A DNA stretch of 64,000 bases, taken from Tamlana sp038148895. Its GTDB lineage: Bacteria > Bacteroidota > Bacteroidia > Flavobacteriales > Flavobacteriaceae. Under the pieces are notes generated by a model. It did no database searches and had not been told where the DNA came from. It worked only from the letters and a program-made list of their open reading frames with translations. Positions 54,858 through 63,379 of the stretch are shown piece after piece. A program made the position numbers and the translations under genes. The stretch is from assembly GCA_038148895.1 (NCBI GenBank), contig JBBVGQ010000003.1; one strand, written 5' to 3'. Within the stretch, counting starts at the first letter, position 1. Each line of letters begins with the position of its first letter.

Positions 54858-54948
54858 CAAAGGTATTCAAAATTGATTCCTGTTGCAATTAATCTTTATT
54901 AAATATAAGGTCAACACATAGCTTTTCTTCATATTAACGTTTAACTGT

Positions 54949-55998
54949 TCAATAGCTACCATAACTGGTAACACAAAAAGAAATAACTAATACAACCAAT
55001 CCGACAAGCAATGTAACGTAAGTTTTCCTTTTGACATTCTTCCATTCTTTCATTAGCACGCCAACAATATAACTGAAAAAAATGAGCATGGACATATGTA
55101 ACACCCAGCTAGCAAATTTATAATCGCCCATTCTTACATGACCCAAACCATAAAAGAAAAATTGTAAGCACCACAATGCTCCCGTCAATGATGATAGCGA
55201 CCAGTTTCTAAAAAGACTGTTTTTTGATTTTCCGTCTTCTCTTTTGGTGGGTAGAAATTCCTTTATAGTACCTTGCCTAAACCCAGCAATAATATACCAA
55301 ATGAAGTTTGTGATAAAACACCCCAATGTTGATACAACAAGTTTCGCATTTCCTTCAAAATCCCCTGCTCCATGTTCAGCAGCTAAATCAGCGATGGGTT
55401 GTCCATATTCCAACGACAAATTAAACACGCCCGAAAGAACCCCTGCAATGATGGTCAAAATTAAACCCAACATCATATTAAATCCAGCTTTGTTAAGCTT
55501 TTCGGCATCTAAATCCTTTTCTTTTTTAAAACCGGCCCAACCACAAATAACAACACCTAAAACGGATAAAATCATTCCTAAAAGTACGATGCCTCCTCCT
55601 GGTTTATTGAAGAAATCACCGAGTCCTCCAAAAACCATTAACGGAATAATGGTTCCCACAACGGCTGAAATACCAATAGCCAATGTATAGGTTAGTGAAT
55701 ACCCAATATGGCTAATCGCCTTACCAAAAGACATGCCTCCAAAGCCATAAATAGCACCAAAGAAAAAGGCCATCCAAAATGGTTTGGAAGGGGCTTCCGC
55801 TATTATTGAAAAAAAGCTGGGAACGGTGAACCATGCTAACAAGGTGGGTACGATTAACCAGGCAAAAACCGATTGGGCCAACCAAAAAGTATTCCAAGAC
55901 CAGCCTTTCGTTTTTGTACTAGGTAAATAACAACTTGCAGCAGAAATACCACCTACAGCGTGAAGAAGCGTGCCCAATAAGGAATTTGGTGAACTCAT
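54949..55998 (-). CDS. rhaT: RhaT-type L-rhamnose/proton symporter
   Basis: 349-aa inner-membrane protein with about ten hydrophobic helices. RhaT-family features: NSLLGTLLHAVGGISAASCYLPS (in part), WSWNTFWLAQSVFAWLIVPT, GAIYGFGGMSFGKAISHIGYSLTYTLAIGISAVVGT (conserved family region) and LQFFFYGLGHVRMGDY. In E. coli RhaT imports L-rhamnose, a main sugar of rhamnogalacturonan I. Its gene follows MaoC in an operon of acid-metabolism genes, so a sugar acid as substrate is an alternative. Overlaps none; gap of 24 nt to MaoC. Confidence 0.9.
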   Translation of the reverse strand: MSSPNSLLGTLLHAVGGISAASCYLPSTKTKGWSWNTFWLAQSVFAWLIVPTLLAWFTVPSFFSIIAEAPSKPFWMAFFFGAIYGFGGMSFGKAISHIGYSLTYTLAIGISAVVGTIIPLMVFGGLGDFFNKPGGGIVLLGMILSVLGVVICGWAGFKKEKDLDAEKLNKAGFNMMLGLILTIIAGVLSGVFNLSLEYGQPIADLAAEHGAGDFEGNAKLVVSTLGCFITNFIWYIIAGFRQGTIKEFLPTKREDGKSKNSLFRNWSLSSLTGALWCLQFFFYGLGHVRMGDYKFASWVLHMSMLIFFSYIVGVLMKEWKNVKRKTYVTLLVGLVVLVISFCVTSYGSY

Positions 55999-56022
55999 TT
56001 AATTCAGTTTTTTTATTGGGAT

Positions 56023-56466
56023 TTACGATTTTCTTTTTACGAGCAACAAATGGTCACATACCAAAACTACTTCCCCTCTCTGATTAATGATTTCAACATG
56101 TTCTGTTACAGTACCCATTTCAGGCCTTTTAGCATCGCCTTTTTCTAAAATGGAGATTTCCGAATGAATGGTGTCTCCTATATGAACCGGTTTTACAAAC
56201 CGCAAACGGTCATAGCCTTTTGAAAAAGCCTCGGGGTTTATTTCTGATGCTGTCAAGCCTATTCCGATGCTAAAAATCATTGTTCCGTGGGCGATACGCT
56301 GACCGAAAGGTTGTGTTTTGCACCATTCCTCGTCCATATGATGCGGAAAGAAATCGCCCGTGTGGCCTGCATGAACAACAAAATCGGTTTCGGTGATTGT
56401 TCTGCCCAAGGTCACACGCTTTTCGTTTAGTTTATAATCTTCAAAAAATATTGATTTAAAATACAT
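56023..56466 (-). CDS. MaoC-like (R)-hydratase/hotdog dehydratase
   Basis: 147-aa hotdog-fold protein of the MaoC/FkbR2 hydratase group. The hydratase-2 motif is complete: TDFVVHAGHTGDFFPHHMDEEW with catalytic Asp/His region, and FGQRIAHGTMIFSIGIG. These enzymes act on CoA thioesters (enoyl- or mesaconyl-CoA type). The two class III CoA-transferases upstream in the same operon would supply such a thioester, so hydration or dehydration of a short branched or hydroxy-acyl-CoA is likely. Gap of 7 nt to the Gfo/Idh gene. Confidence 0.85.
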   Translation of the reverse strand: MYFKSIFFEDYKLNEKRVTLGRTITETDFVVHAGHTGDFFPHHMDEEWCKTQPFGQRIAHGTMIFSIGIGLTASEINPEAFSKGYDRLRFVKPVHIGDTIHSEISILEKGDAKRPEMGTVTEHVEIINQRGEVVLVCDHLLLVKRKS

Positions 56467-56473
56467 ATATTGT

Positions 56474-57544
56474 TTAATTTAATTCTGTTAATTGTACGCC
56501 ACCATTATTATTGCTCGTGTAACACGCTTCCACTACTTTCATTGTATCCAACACATCTTGAACACTGGCATGCAAAACCTCATCGGAACCTTCCTTAAAA
56601 CGCATTAAATTGGACATGGTACCAATAAAAGCCTCTGGAAACCAAGAGCCTTCAAGGTTTAGCATCTTCCACTCGGGTTCTTTGCCTTCTTCAATGATGA
56701 CGTATTCAAAAGCATCAGGCAAACCATCTGGATAGTTCATGAGCAATCCCATTTTTGCTTTAATGGCTCCTTTGGTTCCTTCCCATTTAATATAACTTTC
56801 TTGGTTTTGCGTCCCAAAATCATGGTCGTGATTGGTGTTTATTTTTACGCTCAAGGTATCACCATAATCTAAAATGATGGTTGAACGACATGATGACAAA
56901 TCCTTTTCGGGATGTTTCCAAGTTCTTGCCATAACACGTTTGGGATTTCCTAAAAATGACCGAATACAATCTATATAATGCACACTGTGAAAGAGAATTT
57001 CCAACCGTGGGTGTTGTTTGATTACTGGAAATAACTCCCATGGTGTTTTTACTGTGACCTTAAACTCCAAATCATACAAATCACCGATCAAGCCTTGGTC
57101 TATCATGTTTCTGGCAGCACTTACAAACGAGGCAAAGCGCAACTGAAAGTTGATGCCAGCCACTAAATTTTTACGTTCACATACTTCAACAATAGCTTTA
57201 GCTTGCTTGTAATCGTTCCCCATAGGTTTTTGAATCAGCACTGCTGAACCATCGGGTAGTTGTTCCAAAATCTCAATATATTGGTCGGGCAACACTGTAA
57301 TATCGTAAACTGCATTTTTGGGTGCATGCTTAACCGCATCTGCAACTGTGTCAAAAACATAGAGAATATCAAATTTTTGGGCCATCTCTTGTGCTTTGGA
57401 AATGGTTCGATTTGTAATGCCATACACCTGAAACCCTGCCATGTTATAAGCTGGCAAGTGAGCATCTTTTACAATACCACTTGCACCAATAATGATAATA
57501 GGTTGTTGTGTTTCGGGCAATAATGGTTTGTAAGTAACATTCAT
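56474..57544 (-). CDS. Gfo/Idh/MocA-family oxidoreductase
   Basis: 356-aa NAD(P)-dependent sugar or cyclitol oxidoreductase from the ATG at 57544 (MNVTYKPLLPETQQP); the frame extends 22 codons upstream into the preceding gene. Rossmann motif IIGASGIVKDAHLPAY, the family's EKP loop is replaced by IQKPMG (Lys kept, Glu changed), and there is a C-terminal domain with WEGTKGAIK. It starts 1 nt after the second binding-protein-like gene ends (57546) and stops 7 nt before maoC. Substrate unknown; a methylated or branched sugar acid is possible. Confidence 0.85.
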   Translation of the reverse strand: MNVTYKPLLPETQQPIIIIGASGIVKDAHLPAYNMAGFQVYGITNRTISKAQEMAQKFDILYVFDTVADAVKHAPKNAVYDITVLPDQYIEILEQLPDGSAVLIQKPMGNDYKQAKAIVEVCERKNLVAGINFQLRFASFVSAARNMIDQGLIGDLYDLEFKVTVKTPWELFPVIKQHPRLEILFHSVHYIDCIRSFLGNPKRVMARTWKHPEKDLSSCRSTIILDYGDTLSVKINTNHDHDFGTQNQESYIKWEGTKGAIKAKMGLLMNYPDGLPDAFEYVIIEEGKEPEWKMLNLEGSWFPEAFIGTMSNLMRFKEGSDEVLHASVQDVLDTMKVVEACYTSNNNGGVQLTELN

Positions 57545-57545
57545 T

Positions 57546-58769
57546 TTATAAAATTTTTTGGATGTTGTTTTGGGTCTCTTCAAGTAATTCTTCAGATGGT
57601 ATTGAACCATTGATAGCTTTCAAAACCATGTGGTCTATCAATTCAGCAACTTTTGGCCAAACGGGGGTTTGTGGTAATGTTTTGGCATTTTGATGAAGCA
57701 TGCTCAATTTATGATAATATGGAATGGTGTTGTTAATTTCGAAATCATTCCAAGTGGATTTTCTACAACCAATGCCGCCTTCATTTGTGAGCATTTTGTC
57801 ACTTTTTGGAGTTGTAGCAAATCTTAAAAAATCATAAGCCAAATCTATGTGCTTACTTCCTAAACCAATGGTATAAAGCCAATAAACGTTGAGCGATGCG
57901 GAGTGGTGATTTTCATCATGTGGCAATTCTGCAATATCCACTTTACCCTTAACTTTCGAAGCTTCTATCACTTCACACATAGAGGCAAATCCAAACCAGT
58001 TAATGGCCATGGCCGATTCACCTGTTGCGAAAGCCATACCAGCTTCCACCGAACCAAAGTCCTTTGATTTTGGATGGGTTGTTTTTTGATTGTTCACAAT
58101 TGAACGATAAAAATCCAAGGCCTTAATAGCTTCTGAAGTATTTATATTAATTTGACCGTTTTTATCTAACAGCGAGCCACCCCGTGTCCATAATTGCAAA
58201 CAAAAATCGAATACCATATTATGTCCATCGGGGTAATTAGCAAATACACAACCGAAAAGATTTTCATCTGGTCTGTTAAAAAACTCCGCTATTTGGGTGA
58301 ATTGTTGCCAGGTTTTTGGTGGTTGTAAATCGTAACCGAATTGTTCTTTAAAATTGACCTTTTCTGTTTCACCTTCAAACAAATCCTTTCTGTAAATCAA
58401 ACATTCTGGCCCGTCATGAAATGGTAAACCGTAAACATTTCCATTGATTTCTTGCAAATGAAGTAATGATTCATGCCAACCTTTTGGAAAATCCTGTGGT
58501 GGATTTTTTTTAATATAGGGTGATAAATTTTCAACTGCCTTAGCATTAACCGCATCAAAAATCCAATCGGTGTTAATGTGGGCGATGTCCCAATCACCGT
58601 TCTGCAAGCCTTTGTTTGTTAGAGTTGCTTTATATAAATCATGAAGTTCCAACGGAATCATTTCAGCTTCAACACTAATATTATTTTCAGCACAAAATGC
58701 CTCCCACAACTTTTTCAAAGTGGTTTCAAAAGGTTCAAATTTTCTAACGGCAATCCTTATCTTATCCAT
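57546..58769 (-). CDS. Solute-binding-protein-like protein without signal peptide
   Basis: 407-aa protein with the fold of family 1 extracellular sugar-binding proteins (IRIAVRKFEPFETTLKKLWEAF, YGLPFHDGPECLIYRKDLFEG with inserted loops, PPKTWQQFTQIAEFF, GSVEAGMAFATGESAMAINW, HIDLAYDFLRFATTPKSDKML). The mature domain begins at residue ~4 of the ATG start (58769). An in-frame TGA lies two codons upstream (58773-58775), so no leader can exist; the protein should be cytoplasmic. The ATG overlaps the stop of the CoA-transferase gene by 8 nt (translational coupling). No ABC permease or ATPase gene is nearby. Function unknown; perhaps a sensor, chaperone or repurposed enzyme of this pathway. Confidence 0.8.
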   Translation of the reverse strand: MDKIRIAVRKFEPFETTLKKLWEAFCAENNISVEAEMIPLELHDLYKATLTNKGLQNGDWDIAHINTDWIFDAVNAKAVENLSPYIKKNPPQDFPKGWHESLLHLQEINGNVYGLPFHDGPECLIYRKDLFEGETEKVNFKEQFGYDLQPPKTWQQFTQIAEFFNRPDENLFGCVFANYPDGHNMVFDFCLQLWTRGGSLLDKNGQININTSEAIKALDFYRSIVNNQKTTHPKSKDFGSVEAGMAFATGESAMAINWFGFASMCEVIEASKVKGKVDIAELPHDENHHSASLNVYWLYTIGLGSKHIDLAYDFLRFATTPKSDKMLTNEGGIGCRKSTWNDFEINNTIPYYHKLSMLHQNAKTLPQTPVWPKVAELIDHMVLKAINGSIPSEELLEETQNNIQKIL

Positions 58770-59901
58770 GCATCAATTCTTCTAAAATTTTATCGTTATG
58801 CTCTCCTAATTTCGGGGACCCTTTACCCGAAGTGAACAATTCGCCGTCAATTTTTATGGGGCATCTTGTGGTTTCATATGTATACCCATCTCCCATGGTT
58901 ACTTTTTGGATAAAATCCAAAACCTTAAAACCTTCTTCTTCGAAAAGCTCTTGATAATTCAACACTTTAGCACACCAAATATCAGCAGGTTCTAAAATAG
59001 ACAACCAATAATCGCCTGTTTGGGTTTTTAGATGTTTTGCCAAAATGGCCTTTATTTTATCGCGTAAAGCGAATTTATTTTCAGGAAACTGAAGCAACTC
59101 ATTACACTTTAGAAGTTGCGCTAGAACTGAAATGGATCCCATGGCCAAAGCCAAATAGCCTTCTTTCGTTTTATAGATACCATAAGGAGCACCTAAGTAG
59201 GCATGGGCGTTATTGCTTTTGGTGCGAACGGGGAGTTCGCCACCGTCATTAAAAAATGTTGTGATGGTTTCAAATTGAAAATCGATGGCCGATTCTAGCA
59301 TACTTACCTGCACCAAAGCACCAGAATTATTAACCGTTTTTCGGTATAAAGCCGCCAAAATACCTTGTGCTAAATGAGCGCCTGCCAACATATCAACAAT
59401 TGATAGCCCCATGGGTACAGGACCATCGTTTTGATTTCCTGTTAACCAAGTTAAAGCAGTAAGTGATTGTAGCAGCAGATCTTGCCCAGGATACTCTTTT
59501 AAATCGGGATGGTTGCCATAACCAGAGATTTCGGCATAAACCACATTTGGGTTAATAGCTTTTACGTCATCGTAACTCAGGCCAACGCGTTGCATAACAT
59601 CAGGTCTGAAATTATGCATTACCACATCGGCTTTTACCAATAATTTCTTTATAATCCTTAAATCCTCAGCTTTTTTGAAATCAGCCGCAAAAGACTCTTT
59701 ATTTCGGTTGATCGTATGAAAAATGGACGATTCACCATTCATAATTAAATCGGAAGTATAAAGTGAGCGACAAATATCACCTGTTCCTGGTTTTTCAATT
59801 TTTATAACACGCGCACCCAAATCGGCCAACCGCAAACTGGCTGACGGTCCAGAAAGAAACTGGCTAAAATCTACTATTAAATAATCTTCTAAAGGCTTCA
59901 T
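58762..59901 (-). CDS. Class III (CaiB/BaiF) CoA-transferase, second copy
   Basis: 379-aa family III CoA-transferase from the ATG at 59901 (the frame has a TTG codon one position upstream). Catalytic Asp170 in GLSIVDMLAG, glycine-rich SGYG loop, and start KPLEDYLIVDFSQFLSGPSA. Paralogue of the upstream gene: hand count gives about 60% identity over the first 170 residues with no gaps. Its ATG overlaps the upstream stop by one nucleotide (TGATG), and its own stop overlaps the next gene by 8 nt, so tight stoichiometric coupling is likely. These enzymes move CoA between carboxylic acids. Confidence 0.9.
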   Translation of the reverse strand: MKPLEDYLIVDFSQFLSGPSASLRLADLGARVIKIEKPGTGDICRSLYTSDLIMNGESSIFHTINRNKESFAADFKKAEDLRIIKKLLVKADVVMHNFRPDVMQRVGLSYDDVKAINPNVVYAEISGYGNHPDLKEYPGQDLLLQSLTALTWLTGNQNDGPVPMGLSIVDMLAGAHLAQGILAALYRKTVNNSGALVQVSMLESAIDFQFETITTFFNDGGELPVRTKSNNAHAYLGAPYGIYKTKEGYLALAMGSISVLAQLLKCNELLQFPENKFALRDKIKAILAKHLKTQTGDYWLSILEPADIWCAKVLNYQELFEEEGFKVLDFIQKVTMGDGYTYETTRCPIKIDGELFTSGKGSPKLGEHNDKILEELMHG

Positions 59902-61046
59902 CAATTGCTTAAAAATTGTTCGTAAATCTTTTCATTATCCTCCCCAACCTTCGGAGCTCCCTTTTTTGAACTTAAAATAGTTCCATTAATTTGAATAGGA
60001 CTTCTTGTGGTAGTCATTGTTTCGCCTTCAGTATTTATAACGGTTTGCCTTAGCTGTAAATCATCCATAAACGCTTTACTGTTCAAATCTTGATAGTTCA
60101 ATACTTTTTCACACCACATGCCATTGCTCCGTAACAATTTTATCCAATAATCTGATTTTTTGGTGGTGATTCTAGCACGCAATATTTTCCGAATCGCCGC
60201 CCTGCCAGTAAACCATGTTTTTTTATTTGCATACTTACTTAAATCAACTTCAATAATGCTTCCCAACAACAATAAATCGCCCATTGCAATGGCCAAATAG
60301 CCATCTTGGGTTTCGTAAATGCCGTAAGGCGCACTTAAAAAAGCATGGGCACTACCCCGCACGTTTCCCCTATTAGCCAGTTTTCCACCGTTATTTAGAA
60401 ATATGGTAAGCGCCTCAAACTGTACATCTAGAATAGACTCCAATAAACTCACCTCAACCAAAACACCATTACCTGTTTTTGTTCGTTTTAACAAAGCTGC
60501 CAAAATGCCTTGCACAAAGTGATTACCGCACATTAAGTCGGCCACAGCCAAACCAAATGGTACAGGCCCTTGAATGCTTTTTCCACTTAACCATGTTAAC
60601 CCAGAAAGTGATTGCACCAATAAATCTTGCCCAGGTTTGTTGGCCCAAGAGCCTTTATCTCCGTAGCCTGTTATGGCCCCATAAATTATTTTAGAATTGA
60701 TTTTCAACACATTATCAAACGACAAGCCAATTTTTTCCATAACGCCTGGCCGGAAATTGTGTGTCATCACATCGGCTTGTACTATGAGTTTCTTTACCTG
60801 TTCTAAATCTTCAGGATTTTTTAAGTCAGCTGCAAACGATTCTTTATTTCTGTTGATGGTATGAAAAAGCATACTGCTATCGTCAACATATAAATCCTTT
60901 ATGCTTAATTGCCGACAAGCTTCACCTTTCATAGGGCGTTCAATTTTAATAACGCGAGCTCCCAAATCGGCCAATTTTAAACCAGCTGATGGCCCAGCCA
61001 AAAACTGTGAAAACTCCAATATCAATAAACCTTCTAGTGGTTTCAA
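59901..61046 (-). CDS. Class III (CaiB/BaiF) CoA-transferase, first copy (TTG start)
   Basis: 381-aa family III CoA-transferase. Catalytic Asp170 in GLAVADLMCG, KPLEGLLILEFSQFLAGPSA at the start, TGYG loop. It begins with a TTG codon at 61046: an in-frame TAA lies two codons upstream, the next Met is residue 39, and the copy encoded downstream starts MKPLE at the homologous position. A TTG start means lower expression than the neighbours unless coupled to the binding-protein-like gene that ends 11 nt upstream. The pair may form a heteromer, as known for SmtAB and BbsEF. Confidence 0.9.
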   Translation of the reverse strand: MKPLEGLLILEFSQFLAGPSAGLKLADLGARVIKIERPMKGEACRQLSIKDLYVDDSSMLFHTINRNKESFAADLKNPEDLEQVKKLIVQADVMTHNFRPGVMEKIGLSFDNVLKINSKIIYGAITGYGDKGSWANKPGQDLLVQSLSGLTWLSGKSIQGPVPFGLAVADLMCGNHFVQGILAALLKRTKTGNGVLVEVSLLESILDVQFEALTIFLNNGGKLANRGNVRGSAHAFLSAPYGIYETQDGYLAIAMGDLLLLGSIIEVDLSKYANKKTWFTGRAAIRKILRARITTKKSDYWIKLLRSNGMWCEKVLNYQDLNSKAFMDDLQLRQTVINTEGETMTTTRSPIQINGTILSSKKGAPKVGEDNEKIYEQFLSN

Positions 61047-61057
61047 TCTTTATTACA

Positions 61058-62197
61058 TTAATATGTTAATGATTCTCTGTAAATTTCATTCATCTTGTCA
61101 ACTGCAGCTTCAATGGACGTTTCTCCTGTCATTGCCTCATGAATAACAGGACTTGCTTCATCCTGAAAATGCATATAACCGTAATATTGCGGACGCATGG
61201 TAGCTTCATCTAATGTTTGCAAGGTGTCTTTAAAGAAGTTATTGCATTGACTGTTTACTTCTTCACTTAACCATGATTTTCGGTGTCCTGGTTGACCCCC
61301 AAAATCGAAATACAAACCTGATTGTGTCTTTTCTAAGGCTGTAAATTCAGCATATTTCATAGCTATTTTAGCATGTTCTGTTTTGGCAGATACAGCAATT
61401 CCCGCTCCACCTAATGTAGAACGAAGTCGTTTTCCGTTGAAAGTAACCAAACCTCCTGCTTTTAAAACATGGTTGGCATAATTTTTCTTTGAATAATTGG
61501 AATAGCCATAATTAAACGGACTATAAATAATATCATCCGTTTGCGTCATATGTTCATAAATCTTAATTGGATTCATGTCCAAGCAAAACGATGGTGCCAA
61601 ATCCAACAATTCTTTATAAGTTTTTATAGCATCAATCATTATTTGACGAGGCGCTACTTCGTTTTGATTTTCAAAAACTTCGGCACCCAAAGCAATGCAC
61701 ATCATGTAATGGTGCATTAAGGTATCTATGGGAATGGACGCAAAAGCCACTTTTCCTGTTCTCGCCAAATCCAAAAGCTGCTTCCAAGTTTTAGGGATTT
61801 GTACGTTATGCTTTTTAACCAAATCTTCCCTCCAAGTCGCAATGGGTGTTGCAGCGTCAGTTGCCAAAGTCCATTGCTTCCCTTCAACATGATAACTGGC
61901 ATTGGATTTACCCACGCTATTTTCGGCCAATTCCTTTAAAAAATCGTTACTTAAATAATCATCAAAAGGCAACAATACTTTATCTCGTGCAGCAATAGAG
62001 ACATGCGGATTGTCCATAATCAGCAAATCGTATTGATTGGTCAATTCATCCAAAGGCGCATCTGCAAAGGCCTGTAATGAACGCTTTTCCCAAGTAATCC
62101 TAACATTAGGGTTCAGTTCTTCAAAACGTTGCGCGGTTGCCACCACCGAGGTAAACCCCCGTGTATGGTTCCATGCTATGCCTTTTAAGTGTATCAT
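61058..62197 (-). CDS. Solute-binding-protein-like protein without signal peptide (first copy)
   Basis: 379-aa protein with an extracellular solute-binding fold: GIAWNHTRGFTSVVATAQRFEELNP starts at the first strand right after the ATG (62197), then DLLIMDNPH, PKTWKQLLDLARTG, GGLVTFNGKRLRSTLGGAGIAV and AMKYAEFTALEK, ending in DKMNEIYRES. An in-frame TAA stands five codons before the ATG (62213-62215), so no signal peptide is possible and the protein should stay in the cytoplasm. It lies between the DUF1537 kinase (24-nt gap) and the first CoA-transferase. It is not close in sequence to the second binding-protein-like protein. Function unknown. Confidence 0.8.
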   Translation of the reverse strand: MIHLKGIAWNHTRGFTSVVATAQRFEELNPNVRITWEKRSLQAFADAPLDELTNQYDLLIMDNPHVSIAARDKVLLPFDDYLSNDFLKELAENSVGKSNASYHVEGKQWTLATDAATPIATWREDLVKKHNVQIPKTWKQLLDLARTGKVAFASIPIDTLMHHYMMCIALGAEVFENQNEVAPRQIMIDAIKTYKELLDLAPSFCLDMNPIKIYEHMTQTDDIIYSPFNYGYSNYSKKNYANHVLKAGGLVTFNGKRLRSTLGGAGIAVSAKTEHAKIAMKYAEFTALEKTQSGLYFDFGGQPGHRKSWLSEEVNSQCNNFFKDTLQTLDEATMRPQYYGYMHFQDEASPVIHEAMTGETSIEAAVDKMNEIYRESLTY

Positions 62198-62221
62198 AAA
62201 ATTTATTCCCTCTTAAATATA

Positions 62222-63379
62222 CTAATTAAAAAATCCTTCTGGCCATTTATAGCTTCCAGGTTTTAAGGTGATATGTTTTTTTGGATTTGAATTATTTTGC
62301 ATCCTTACCACTCCCCAAGCCAATTCTTCCGTAGGAGTGAACGAATTCCAACCTAATGTATTAAGCATATCGTAGGCCGTAGCACCTCCTTCAATAAAAA
62401 TTTCATCAATATCTGCACGTTTTATGAGATGCTTAACAACAGTACTGAGCCTGCTTTTTAAAATTTTCCAACTGTCTTCAAATGATTGAATATCATCTGA
62501 AACACGAAGTACTAGCTTCTTGTTTTTATAATAAATTTCAGATATTTTGTTGTCGAAAACATTTATAACATCTGTTTTAATCTCCTTTTGAAGCATCTCA
62601 TTTGAAAAATGCACTACCGGACAGCCCATTGTTTGATGGCTTTTTGCAAATTGAATACTATCAGGATACATACTTCCTGAAACCAAAATATAATCTCTTG
62701 AAAAATGGAGCTTTTTTAATTCTGTTTTGTTTGAAGCGATTTTTAACTTGATTAAAAATTGTTCGAAAAAAATGGCACTTCCTCCAATGACAAAATCATC
62801 TTGATAAAGTTTTAGATTTTTCATTAAGTCTTCTTCAGAATTGCAATCTGGAATGTAAATACCCTTTAAGTCAATTTTTGTAATATTTTCTGTATGTACC
62901 GAGATATCTTGTTTTGAAGTTCTACTCAAAAGCAACTTTTTAACAGATGATGTTTTTGCGGGAAAATCTGGATCTTTTGAAAAACCTGTTTTTTCAATTT
63001 CTATATCATTAACATAATACATGCCTTCATTGATGACTCGATTTGAAACTGGATTTGAGGGCTGCAACAAAACGGTTGATTTCTCCGAAGCATCCATTAA
63101 TGCCGACAATTCGGTTAATACATATCCACGGAGAATAGAATCGCATTTTTTAAAAATAATTTGATTTTTGCTTTTTTGAATGACTTTTTTAGCCAATTGC
63201 CAATGAATTTGATAAGCCTCTGCTTCTGACAATGAACGTGAATCCGTTGCAATAATATTCACTTTCGCTTCCCTTTGAGACATAGTATCAATACCAAAAG
63301 TTGTATCAATACCATAACGTAAACAAATACCTGCGATTTCAGCTGCTCCTGTTAAATCATCGGCTATAACGGTAATCAT
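62222..63379 (-). CDS. DUF1537 four-carbon acid sugar kinase family protein
   Basis: 385-aa kinase family with N-terminal ADDLTGAAEIAG (residues ~6-17), ATDSRSLSEAEAYQIH and C-terminal IEGGATAYDMLNTLGW. DUF1537 proteins phosphorylate four-carbon sugar acids such as D-threonate, L-threonate and D-erythronate, or 3-oxo-isoapionate. The 1-nt overlap with the upstream PdxA homologue (TAATG) matches the DtnK/PdxA2 pair of D-threonate use, where the products end in dihydroxyacetone phosphate. Substrate here is inferred. Some key motifs of the nucleotide domain could not be checked by eye. Confidence 0.85.
   Translation of the reverse strand: MITVIADDLTGAAEIAGICLRYGIDTTFGIDTMSQREAKVNIIATDSRSLSEAEAYQIHWQLAKKVIQKSKNQIIFKKCDSILRGYVLTELSALMDASEKSTVLLQPSNPVSNRVINEGMYYVNDIEIEKTGFSKDPDFPAKTSSVKKLLLSRTSKQDISVHTENITKIDLKGIYIPDCNSEEDLMKNLKLYQDDFVIGGSAIFFEQFLIKLKIASNKTELKKLHFSRDYILVSGSMYPDSIQFAKSHQTMGCPVVHFSNEMLQKEIKTDVINVFDNKISEIYYKNKKLVLRVSDDIQSFEDSWKILKSRLSTVVKHLIKRADIDEIFIEGGATAYDMLNTLGWNSFTPTEELAWGVVRMQNNSNPKKHITLKPGSYKWPEGFFN

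Noticed and set aside
54876..54882. CAGGAA-like sequence upstream of the distal PL1 gene as a fourth copy of the shared operator
   Set aside because: It lacks the RGTR spacer and the last core base, and no TAnnTTTG-like element follows at 21 nt.
55244..55690. 148-aa open frame on the plus strand
   Set aside because: It is antisense to rhaT, whose membrane helices and family motifs are clear. The Pro/Lys-rich translation is typical of the complement of a hydrophobic gene.
57546..62197. Two solute-binding proteins taken as parts of an ABC sugar importer
   Set aside because: No permease or ATPase gene is in the window, and in-frame stops just upstream of both starts exclude signal peptides.
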